Positions 38,013 to 48,400 of a stretch of DNA of 64,000 nucleotides are shown here, in pieces (the first letter of the stretch is position 1; each line of letters opens with the position of its first letter). A program made the translations under genes and the position numbers. The stretch is from an uncultured Clostridia bacterium (GTDB lineage: Bacteria; Bacillota; Clostridia; Christensenellales; Borkfalkiaceae): assembly GCA_934247935.1 (NCBI GenBank), contig CAKQKE010000003.1, forward strand, positions 62,001 through 126,000, in the 5' to 3' direction. The notes below the pieces were generated by a model. It was not told the DNA's origin. It saw only the letters and a program-made list of their open reading frames with translations, and made no database searches.

Positions 38013-40688
38013 TCACAAATAACTGAGTTCCCAGATACGACTCATAAGTCCGTTATACGGAGAAAGTTTGTCCTTGGGAGTCATACTGTTTCTGTCAAGA
38101 AGCGTCTTGTTGTACGCCGTCATATCTTGTCTTTGATATGTGGGAAGTTCTACAGCCAATTCCATTATAAGGTCAAGTGCCTCGGCATAAATTTCCGTTC
38201 TCGTTTCGGTGTCGGTATATTGTCTGCCTTCGTCGATCTTATCGCTGAGTCCGTCTCTACCCATTATAATGTTATATTCAAACGCATACAACTTGCGGTT
38301 TGCCTTGATTTGCGGATAACCCCAGTTGTTTACCGAAGTTGCCTTAGAATCTTTGTGGTATACCTGATACATATCGGGGTCGATTGTAGAAGACCAGGCA
38401 GCCGCCCAAACGGTAAGTTTACCGGTAGACAAGTCGGAAAGTGCTTGCGAAGAAGTGACTACGCTTACCTTAAATCCGTGTGCGTTGAGGATTTTTGCCG
38501 CTTGTACGAACATTGCGTATGCGGGGTGGTCGTTGGACGCGCCTGCGATTGTAAACTTGTAATCGCAAACGTGATCTCTTCCGTCTGCAAGTTGCTTATG
38601 GTAAATACCGTTTGAATTTTTGGTATAACCGTTGTTTTCCATAAGTTCTTCTATCTTTACGCCGGTAGAATCGTATTCATAAGAAATATCTTGAGAATTA
38701 CCGTTTTTATCGGTGTATTTGGTAGTGTAAGTCGTTGCCGTATCGGGATATGCCCAACTTGCTTTCGACATAGGTCTGTAAATTTGCGAAGCCATGTCGC
38801 CGTAATAGTTGGTAATTGTCATTTCCGTATTCATCGCCTTGATAATTGCACGACGAACGGTAACGTCGGGAATAAATCTCGGGTTGATACCGACGTAACC
38901 GTAACCTGACGTCATAACCGTTTCATAACCGAGTTTATTGTTTTGTTTTACAAGTTTCAAAATATCGGGGGTTGCATTGGGATCGCCCACGTCGATATCG
39001 CCGCTGTCCAAAGCGTTTATCATTTGTTCCGTATCGACTACCTGATAACGTAAATATTTGATTTTAGCGTTTTGAAGTCCCGAACCTACAGTGTGGAAAT
39101 AAGGATTTCTTTCGTAATATACCTTAGATCCGTCAAAGAAGTCCGAACCGCTTGTCGCTACGCCGCCCGTCGATTTAGACGCCATATAAACGCCTGCGCC
39201 GAGAGGAAGGCTTACTTTTGACTTGATTACTTGTTCAAAGAAAGTATTGGACGAGAAAGCAAATCCGAATTGACCCTCTTCTGCATTGAACGAATTGATA
39301 TAGTCTTTACCCTCGAAATTGTGAGTGGAATAATAATGCATGGGAGCAACCGTGAACGAGAAGTTCCAGATAGCCTTCGGGTCTACGTCGTTGATTTTTA
39401 TATTGAGTACGTCGTGACTTTCGCCTAAAGACTTACCCGAGAAATCCGTGGTTGTCGTAGAAGTGGTTATACCCGAAATTGTTTTAACGGGGTGATCGCC
39501 CGTACCGAGAGCAGCCTCTTTTGCCTGAGCGATGAATCTGTTGAGAATTGTATCGGAAGTTGCGGAATAGTTGAGAATAAGCGAGAATTGATTTGCCTGA
39601 GTACCCTCAATCGTCGCGTCGATATGAGATTCGTCGAAAGCGGATTCAATGTATTTACCGGTATTTAAATCAACCGCCTTGGGGAAATAACCTACGTACG
39701 CAGAATTGATTGCCCAAGTCTTGATATTTTCGTCGGTTTTGCTCCATCCGTAGTCGGCAAATTCTTCATCCATAATTTGTTGATATTCTTCAACTACTGC
39801 GGGGGCGACCTGAAGTTTTCCGTCTTTATCTTTAATATATTTACCGGTTGCGTCCTTCTGGAAGAAATCAATTCCGGCAGCGGTATAAAGATATACCTGC
39901 CATTTTGCCGTAAAACCAAGGTCTTCATAAGATACGAGTTCGGTCGCGTTCCAATCGGATTCGAGTTCGCTTCTGAATTCTTTTGCGATAGTGGCGAAAT
40001 CTTTTTTATATTCTTCTATGTCGGCAGAACTGAAATCGCTCTTGCTCGGTTTAGTCTCGCCTACGGGCGGATTGTATATACCGAACGCTTGCATAAACGT
40101 TTCGATTTTGGTGATTTTTTGCATTGCGGCACTTCTGAAACTATCCTCAAAAGCGGAAGAATCTACCGCATTGGGGTTTTGTTGACGGTATTCCTGAAGT
40201 CCCACGATATCCGTAGAATAAATAGTGGACGAACCCGTATATGCGGGGTCGAGGAACAAATAAAGGTTGAAAAGTACGTCCTTTATCGTAAGAGGTTCGC
40301 CGTCGGAAAATTTGATGCCGTTTTTAATGATAAAACTATAATCGGTGTATTGTTTCCCTCCTACAGTCGAAGTATTGACTTTATAATCTTTTACAACTAC
40401 AGGTTCGTTATCTCCGCAAACGACGTTGCCCTTTTCGTCCGAACTCAACATGGAAATCTGAGTCATGCCGACGATTGACGAGTCGTATGCCGAAGTGGAA
40501 AAATACGGGTTGAATACGCCGTCTGGGTTACCCGTACTCATTGTAAGCGGTCTTTCTTCGTTGTATTTGTTTGCATTAGATCCTTTGTTGCCGCCCTTTT
40601 TGCAACCGGTTAAAGCCGTTGCAAAAAACAATACCGTGCAAAGCATTATGCAACTTATTGCCGTTATAAATCTTTTTTTAGATTTCAT
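38013..40688 (-). CDS. oppA: Oligopeptide-binding lipoprotein OppA, enlarged
   Basis: 891 residues; the SBP_bac_5 family is usually 500-620. Signal peptide with lipobox LTGC (Cys28), so anchored on the outer face of the membrane. Recognisable family segments: IKNGIKFSDGEPLTIKDVLFN near the N-terminus, GAGVYMASKS in the middle and VRRAIIKAMN toward the C-terminal third. Extra length is spread over several insertions, the largest about residues 190-330. It should capture peptides for OppBCDF. Second gene of the operon, 45 bases after the InlB-type lipoprotein gene. Confidence 0.93.
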   Translation of the reverse strand: MKSKKRFITAISCIMLCTVLFFATALTGCKKGGNKGSNANKYNEERPLTMSTGNPDGVFNPYFSTSAYDSSIVGMTQISMLSSDEKGNVVCGDNEPVVVKDYKVNTSTVGGKQYTDYSFIIKNGIKFSDGEPLTIKDVLFNLYLFLDPAYTGSSTIYSTDIVGLQEYRQQNPNAVDSSAFEDSFRSAAMQKITKIETFMQAFGIYNPPVGETKPSKSDFSSADIEEYKKDFATIAKEFRSELESDWNATELVSYEDLGFTAKWQVYLYTAAGIDFFQKDATGKYIKDKDGKLQVAPAVVEEYQQIMDEEFADYGWSKTDENIKTWAINSAYVGYFPKAVDLNTGKYIESAFDESHIDATIEGTQANQFSLILNYSATSDTILNRFIAQAKEAALGTGDHPVKTISGITTSTTTTDFSGKSLGESHDVLNIKINDVDPKAIWNFSFTVAPMHYYSTHNFEGKDYINSFNAEEGQFGFAFSSNTFFEQVIKSKVSLPLGAGVYMASKSTGGVATSGSDFFDGSKVYYERNPYFHTVGSGLQNAKIKYLRYQVVDTEQMINALDSGDIDVGDPNATPDILKLVKQNNKLGYETVMTSGYGYVGINPRFIPDVTVRRAIIKAMNTEMTITNYYGDMASQIYRPMSKASWAYPDTATTYTTKYTDKNGNSQDISYEYDSTGVKIEELMENNGYTKNSNGIYHKQLADGRDHVCDYKFTIAGASNDHPAYAMFVQAAKILNAHGFKVSVVTSSQALSDLSTGKLTVWAAAWSSTIDPDMYQVYHKDSKATSVNNWGYPQIKANRKLYAFEYNIIMGRDGLSDKIDEGRQYTDTETRTEIYAEALDLIMELAVELPTYQRQDMTAYNKTLLDRNSMTPKDKLSPYNGLMSRIWELSYL

Positions 40689-40733
40689 TTCTGTCTCTCC
40701 TTTTTATATATATTTGCTTAAATTTTACCTTTT

Positions 40734-41918
40734 TTAGCCTTTCGTTTCAGTGCCGGAAGACTTTGTAAATCCGTCGATTACGGTCAACTGCGCGTCATCG
40801 AAAATCGTGCTTGAAATACCCGCGTTGTCTTTTACGCAATATTTATACAAGTCTACTCTTACCGAGCCTTTTCCTTCGAGCGTACAATTTCTGAACGCAA
40901 CGTTTTCTATTTTTGCGCCCGCCTCTATTACGTTTGCGAAAAGCGCGACTTCATCGGTAGGAAGCGAAACGCTCGCTATCGTCGTGATAGAAACTTTTAA
41001 GTTTTCAAACGTAACGTCCTTAATTTCGGCTCTTTCTCCGATAGTTTTAAACAACGAGTAAGCGTAAGTATCATTGCTTCCTCTTACCTTCATTTCTACG
41101 GTCATATTTTTGAAAACGCAGCCGTTTCCGTAGATTTTGGCATTTATATCGTTTCCGAAGAACGGCGTTTTGTATGTGTCTACAAATTTAACGCCGGTAA
41201 AGTCGAGTTCTTCAGCAAGAACGTACATGTTTTTCGTTATGTTCCCGACCATTAAATCCATAAAATCTTCTACCGTTTCGATAAGTTCCCACTCGCCCTC
41301 GATAAACTTCGCATAGCACTTTGCGTCTTCGTCGGTATAAGTATACGGGAAAGTGAACTTCGTGGTGTAAGTTTCGTCGGTGTAATAATCGATGAAAGTA
41401 GAACCTTCTTTCGAGGGAATTTCACTCTTTCTCGTCGGTCTTCTGAGCGATGCGCCGGGCGCGCCGTTAAACACCTTGTTTTCTCCGCCTTCGACAACAA
41501 TCGTAAACGTGATATTTTTGCGGAAGTTTGCATAAAGCGTCATATCAGAGGTCACGACGTCGTTTTTAAAGTCCCATTTTTTGTCGACTTGTACTCTGCC
41601 GTTTTCATCCTTTAAAGGCGCTCCGTTTTCGTCGAGTTTTGCAGTGTACCAACCGTCGTTGAAATAACCCGCAATCAAGCCCTCTTCAAAAAGTTCTTTT
41701 CCGAAATAACCCGGTTCGACTATTTTGGAGTTTTTGTTTACGCCGAGATATTGGGTCTTGACGTTCGTTTCGCCGAGTCCCTCTACGTTGTAATCGAAAG
41801 TAACGAGGTAGTCATATTTCCTTTTAGAAGCCGCGCTGCCGCAACCCGTCAAAAACAGCGCGGTTGCCGCACAAAACGCTACAGTGAATATAACTAATAA
41901 AATTTTTTTCGTTTTCAT
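40734..41918 (-). CDS. Lipoprotein with InlB-type repeats, first gene of opp operon
   Basis: 394 residues. Signal peptide and lipobox LTGC (Cys26). Residues about 35-135 and 136-210 resemble InlB B-repeats (Flg_new type, ending in LYANF and CYAKF). Residues about 215-370 look like a short beta-helix (repeated KNMTVEMKV, KDVTFENLKV, ENVAFRNCTL). No catalytic motif. Only 45 bases upstream of oppA with no terminator between, so it is probably part of the importer operon, perhaps as an accessory surface receptor. Related in style to the giant lipoproteins at 50-64 kb. Confidence 0.75.
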   Translation of the reverse strand: MKTKKILLVIFTVAFCAATALFLTGCGSAASKRKYDYLVTFDYNVEGLGETNVKTQYLGVNKNSKIVEPGYFGKELFEEGLIAGYFNDGWYTAKLDENGAPLKDENGRVQVDKKWDFKNDVVTSDMTLYANFRKNITFTIVVEGGENKVFNGAPGASLRRPTRKSEIPSKEGSTFIDYYTDETYTTKFTFPYTYTDEDAKCYAKFIEGEWELIETVEDFMDLMVGNITKNMYVLAEELDFTGVKFVDTYKTPFFGNDINAKIYGNGCVFKNMTVEMKVRGSNDTYAYSLFKTIGERAEIKDVTFENLKVSITTIASVSLPTDEVALFANVIEAGAKIENVAFRNCTLEGKGSVRVDLYKYCVKDNAGISSTIFDDAQLTVIDGFTKSSGTETKG

Positions 41919-41946
41919 AGTTTTATAAACCTTTCGTTTAAATTTA

Positions 41947-42056
41947 CCGCCATTATCCGGCGGAATTGTGTGATTTTGCCGCTTTTTCAGCGACGTTCTG
42001 TTTTTTTCGCTGTTTTATAGCGGACTTTTAAATATTTACCGCAGTTTTACAGCGGA
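41947..42056 (-). repeat. Phased array of four short hairpins upstream of the opp operon
   Basis: Four imperfect palindromes of the form CCGC-N(7-9)-GCGG start at 41947, 41978, 42007 and 42038, i.e. every 29-31 bases, each separated by an AT-rich linker. They lie 29-138 bases before the first ATG of the operon, so they are either operators or a string of hairpins in the 5' leader. Confidence 0.55.
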
Positions 42057-42367
42057 ATATGTACTGTTTTGCAAATATCTTTTGCAAAAATTTTAGTCTT
42101 CTTTAATTTCGTTTTGTTTTAATTTGTTTTAATATTTATTAATACTTAATGTAATAGTTTCCAATCGCTAAGCATTAGTCCCTTATCGATTTTAATAAAG
42201 TCGCCGTTTTAAATTCGTTTTTGTTTTTCCGCCGTTTCAGTCGTTTGTTTATTCGGCTTTGTTTTCAGTGTGGTTTTATCGACTGCTTTTCCTTTCTATG
42301 ATTTAACGGCGATGTTCCCACAATTTTATAATTTTTAATGTTTTTAATCAGATTAATAGGTAAATTT
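42057..42367. other. AT-rich gap upstream of the opp operon
   Basis: No gene and no clear consensus promoter found. It presumably contains the opp operon promoter. Confidence 0.5.
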
Positions 42368-42402
42368 TATTCTCCCCTCCCCTTAAAAAGAGGGGAGAAT
42401 AA
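42368..42402 (-). terminator. Terminator of the subtilase/LRR gene
   Basis: TTATTCTCCCCTC / GAGGGGAGAATAA, 13-bp stem, 14 bases downstream of the stop codon. Confidence 0.85.
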
Positions 42403-42416
42403 GTTGATTTTATCGA

Positions 42417-45400
42417 TTATTCGTTTGATTTTTTACCTTTTTTGTTTTTTATCAGAACTACCGCTACAGCCGCCGCAGCAAGCACGCAAGCCACTGCGAT
42501 AAGCGTACCTGCAAGCGCGCCGTTGCAACCTTTGTCGTCGGGTGTGATAACGCTGTCGCTACCGTTGCTGTCGGAAGAAGAATCGCCTTGCGAATTCGCT
42601 TTTACCTGAATCAACAACTCGAGTTGTTTGCCGCCGTAAGAAATGGTTACTTTTTCGTCGTTTGCGGTAAGCGCACCCGTTTTATCCAATACGTAATCGT
42701 CTTTAGTTAATACTATGGACGAACCGTCTTCGAATACAGCCGTGATTACCATATCTTTCGGGTCGAACTTTTCGCCTTCGGTGTACAACGTTTCGTACGA
42801 GCCGTTTCTTTCAAGTCTGTCTACGTTTACGGGCTGACCGAGGTCTGCCTTTAAATCTCTTACCGCTTTTTCGGAAGCGAGAAGTCTTGAATATTCGGTG
42901 ACGAGCGCACGTTGATTTACGTCGGTAATTTCGTTGTAAGCCGTTCTTGCAACCGACAATTCGGCGGATATTTGCGCAAGTTTAGTAAGTTTTGCTTCGA
43001 CATCGGAAAGACCGTTTATTTCGGTGTTGATTTCGTCGGCCGAGGGAATTCCGTTGATTTTATCGATTGCGTTTTGCGTAGTGCGATCTGCCGCATAATC
43101 AGTGAGCGTAGTGTTTTCTTCACTGAAGTATGCAAGCCATATAGGCGTCGAATAACCTTCTCCGTTTTGAGGACGAGTAAGTTTGTGCTTGAATTCGGGC
43201 ATTACGTAATCTTTGTACTTATCTACGTTAGAACCTGCTTCTTCAAGTCTCTTAAGGTACGAGAAGTAATTGTTTCTTTCCAACACAAGACCTGCAAAAT
43301 CGCCGAAGTTTGCGTAATATATCGTGCTTTCATATCCGAGAACGGGTGAGAACACGTAAGCGATTGTGTTTGCCAAATCGCCCAAGTAAGTCATATCGAG
43401 CATCATGCACAACGACTCGAGAATGGGTGCTTCAACCGCATTGAATACGTAATCTTCAACTGCCGCGCCGTAGAACGCGAACGAACCGATTGACTTAAGC
43501 GTCTTGGGGAACGTTATCTTTTTAAGGTGTTTGTCCTGATAGAACGCGTTGTCCGCGATACGAACAGTTCCGTCGAGTACGGTGTACTCTTCTGCCGTGT
43601 TGCCGGCAGGATATTGAACAAGAACGTATCCGTCCGCTACTCTTGCGTACAATGCGCCGTTTTCGTCGGCAAAGAACGCTGCGTTTGTGCTTTCAACGTC
43701 GAACTTAGTGAGATTTACAAGGTTCTGGAATGCGCCGTTCATTATGCGGAGCGTCTTTTTACCCTTAATCTCTTCCGGATCGCCGTTTGTGTTGATTTCA
43801 AACCAACTTTCGTCGTAAGTGTAAGACGAAAGCGACGAAGGAATAGTCAACGATTTAATTTTTGTATTTGCAAATGCGTAACTGTCAATTACCTCGATGC
43901 TGCCTAAAACCAAAGTTTCGATGCCGCTGTTCTGGAATGCGCTTGCGCCGACTTTAGTCAACGAAGGCATTTCGGCAACTTTCAATGCCGTAGTGTTTGC
44001 AAACGCTGCCGCGCCGATTGTTTCTGCCGAAGTAAGGTCGAGATTTTTAAGCGACGAACAGTTGTAGAACGCTTGATCGCCTACCGTCTTTACTCCGCTT
44101 AAATTCAACGTAGCGAGTTTGCTTCTTCCGTAGAACGCGTTTGCACCGATTGTTTCCACCGTATTGGGGATAACTACTTCGGTAAGGCTGTCGAATTCGG
44201 ACCTGAGTGCCGTCATAAACGCCCTTGCGCCGATAACCGTAGTACCTTCCGCAAACGTAACTTTGCTGAGTTTCGTCAATCCGCGAGGATAATACGAGCC
44301 GTTGCTTTCGAGCATCGTTTCTACGAAAACTAAATCTCCCATTTCGGTGATTGCGCCGAGGTCCGCCTGAACGAGCGACGACATACCCCAGAACGCTCCG
44401 TCTTTAAGAGTTGTGGTATTCTTTGCGGTTATTTTGGAAATTCCCGTACCCGAGAACGCCTCCGAACCGATTGTCTGAACGTTTGTCAATTTTATGCTTC
44501 TTACTGCCGAGCAACCCAAGAATGCGCCGTCGCCGATTTCCGTTACCGTTTCGGGAAGAACTACCTGAGAAAGCATATTACAGTTTTCAAAAGCATAATC
44601 GCCGATTTTAGTCAATTGAATACCCGTTACAAAGTTAACTTCGAGAAGTTGATTTGCATTTGCAAACATACCGTCCGGAATTGCGGTCAATACGGCGGGG
44701 ATCGTTACGTTTCTTAAACCCGTTCCCGCAAACGCATATGCGCCGATTTTTTCAAAACGACTTAAATCTATAGTAGTTAAATTAGTGTTGCCGGCAAACG
44801 CGCTTGCGCCTACCTTCGTTACACTGTCGGGGATAGCGTATCCCGCAGCGAGCACCGGTACTAACAACACCGTGGTTTTTTGTTTGTCGTAAAGCACGCC
44901 GCCAACCGAAGTATAGTTTTCGTTGTTTTCGTTTACTTCTATCGATTGAAGCGAAGTGCAATTTTTAAACGGAAGAATTATATCTCCTTGCAATTTTGTA
45001 CCTTGACTAAACGTCACTTCAGAAAGGTTTGTGCAACCGCCGAATGCGTCTTCGCCGAGAGTGTAAGTTCCGCCCGGAAGAGTGATTTTCGTAAGCGACG
45101 AACATCCGCCGAACGCTTGCGTGCCGATATAATCTACGCTGCCCTCAAACGTTACGTTTTTAAGATTCGTACATCCGTAGAACGCCATATCGGGAACTTT
45201 GGAAGACTTAATAACTATGCTTTCAAGCGAAGTGCAATTTGCAAATATTCCTGCGCCGAGATTTGTATCGCTCGACATAGTGACCTGAGTGAGGCTTGTA
45301 CATCCCGCAAACAAATTGCTTTGCGCTATTCTGAGCCCGGAAATATCGAGACTTTCAAGCGAAGTACAGTTTTCAAAAGCATTGCTGAACGCACCGGTAA

Positions 45401-48400
45401 GTCTTTCGGGGTTTTTGATTGTAGTGAGCGAAGTACAGTTTGCAAATGCCGACCTGCCTACCGTCAACGTACCGGTGGTGGGATTGCCGTCGTCATCGTC
45501 GTCGTTGCGTTTGTTTTCAAACTTTCCGAGGTCTATTTCTTTAAGACTTGTACAGCCGTTGAACGCATTTTGCATTATCGCCACGCATGACGAAGGAATG
45601 TAAATATACTCGAGGTTTGTACAACCGGAGAATGCATTTGCGGGAATTTCGGTAAGCGTCTTGGGAAGAATAATCCTCTTTACGGTGGTATTGTCTTTAA
45701 AGCAATCCTCGTTGAGATACATTACGTTTAATTCTTCGGGAATTTCGCACACTTCTCCGCCGTAATAATTGTAAAGCGTATAACTTCTTACGTTGAAATC
45801 GGAAATAACCGTAACGTAAATACTCGGAGCAAGTAAAGGATTGTGTTTTGCCGTAGCGGTGATAAACGCGCTGCCTTGCTTATGTGTGGTAATTACGCCG
45901 TTTTGATCGACGCTTACGATGTCGGCGTTGCTTGTAGACCAAGTCAACTCGAGCCCTTGATAATACCACGGGTCTGTCTCTACTTCGAGTTGAAGTTGAG
46001 TACTGTTGCGAAGTTTAAGACTGCCGTTTACCGCCTGAACGTATCTGTCGCCGTTTACAACCGGTTTAAACGAGAACGTCTGAAGTATAGGTTCGGCTTT
46101 CGCTTCTCCGGAAACGCTTACTTTTACTTGTGCGAGTATCCTTCCGTTTGCGGAAAGTTCGAGCAGCACCTGTCTTGCCTCCGCCAATGCGAAAATTTCG
46201 TCTTCATATGCGATTACGCTGTTGTCGTCGCTTGAGGTCCAGGTAAGTTTATAAGCAACGGTATCTGCGGGAGTAGTTATCTGGTTGAGTTTATAAACTT
46301 CGTTGGGAGCAAGCGTGATTTTGTATACGTCGTATTCGTAAGCGTCGTCTCCGCTGCCCTCTTTACCCGTAGTAACAAACGAAAGTTTGTTGTCCGTTTC
46401 AAATTTTACCCTGTCGGGATAATCCGTCGCTTCCGCATAGCCGACCCTGTACAAACTGTGGTTCATTGCGTAGTCGACGGGATATAAGAACAATTTACCC
46501 GTCTTGAAATATTCTTCGTAATAATCGGTAATGTTAAACGAAACGGTAGTGACCGAATTCTTTTCCGAATGAATAGGAATAGGATATTGCGTGATGGAAT
46601 AAATGGTCCTGTCTTCGATATAAGCCGGCATAAGAGCCATCGAATATTGATTGTCGTATACGTCTACGTCGAGATAAATATCGTATTTTGTCTTTTTGTT
46701 TTCCACATAAGACTCGTAACGCACTCTGTAATCCGTAATGGTCGGCGCTTCATAGTCTACGGTAAAGTTAAACTTGAAAGTATCGTTGTTTGCTTTGCCG
46801 TCTTTCCAGTCGATTTTACCCGTCATGGTAAATTCGTATTCGGTATTGTTGTTCCAGTCCCATTCGTAAGGATTGATTCCGAGATAAATCGGCGAACCGA
46901 CGTTTGCGCCGCCGCCCGCATAAGATTTTCTTTGATTGTATACCGTGTTTTTATAAACGAGTTCTCCCGTGGAAGTGTCTATAATCTGAGTATCGAGTTG
47001 TTTTGCTCCTCTCAATAAGCCGCCGTAAATGTAATACAACTCGCTTATTGCGTCCGAACCATATAAACTGTTATCCTCTTTGTTGAACATCGAGATTGCC
47101 GCTTTATCCGAAGACGCGGTAATCGCAACGTCGTTTTCGTCCATCGAGTAAATATACGTTCCGAGAGGAATTATATATCTGTCTTCATAAAGTCCCAGAG
47201 GCGTCGTTGCCGAAGCGGAAGCCTTAAGTTTATCTTCGGGCTCTACCGACGAATCGTTTTCGCTTTCGGAAATTTCATAACAAGTATAATCGAGTAAATC
47301 CGCGGCTGCCCAATCGCCGTAGAACGCAAGATAAGGCACGCCGATATCGCAAATTTCTTCGCCGCTGTTATCTTTACCTTGCTCGAGTCTCACGAAACCT
47401 TCTACGTACATGCCGTTTTTGAAGTTCTTTTCGATATACGCTCTGCCCTCGTCGCCGAGAGTAAGTCTGATTTTTACGTCGACGGAAGAGTTTGCGTCAA
47501 CGACTATTCTGCCGTTTTCATATCTGCCGCTGCCGCCGAGTATTTCGACCTGAACGCCGGTATCGTCGAGCATATGCGCTTTTTCTGCAACCGTTTTACC
47601 GTCGACCGCAATGGTTTCGGTCATCGTGTAAAGGTTGGGGACGTAACTTATCGTTCCGTCGGAAATGTTGTTTACCGTAAATTTAAGGTCATATTTGCCC
47701 GTGCGTAGAGGATCATCGTAAAGTTCGAGTTTTGTCTTTTGTTTTACGTTGCCCGCGTCGTCTTTAACGGTAATGTAACCCTTTGTATAAAGCGCGTTTT
47801 CCAGGAAACCGAGACCTGCGCCTTGCTTTCTGGGAGAGTAAGGATTTCCTTCGTTGTTGAGTACCATTGTCGTCGTGCTCATCAAAAGTTGAATTACTCT
47901 CGCGTTTAACGCCGCACCCGTAAGGGTGGGTTCTTGTTCTTTCAGATATTGACGAACGATCGCAGTCATACCCGCCATGTTGGGAGTTGCCATCGAAGTA
48001 CCGCTGTACTCGTCGTAACCGCCGGCAACCGCACTTAAAATCTTTCCGCCGTAAGCGGTGATTTCGGGTTTTAATTCAAGGCTGGGCGTCGGTCCCCAGG
48101 AAGAGAATTCCGACATGAACGGACCTGCCGTATTGCCGTAACTGAAGGTCATTGTACCTTTGCCGCTTTTTGCGTTGTTTACAAGCGAAGTACCCGCTTC
48201 GAGACCTATCGAACATGCGGGAATGGGGTCGGTAAGTTCGCCGAGCGACATACGTATCGTACCCGAAAGGTTGTTGTAAATTACGCACGCAACCGCGCCG
48301 TTGTCTTTTGCAAATTGAATTTTATCCGCAAACGAGATATCTCCTCTCTTTACAAGAGCGATTGTCGGCTCTCTTTGAAGTTGACGTCTTATGCTTGCGG

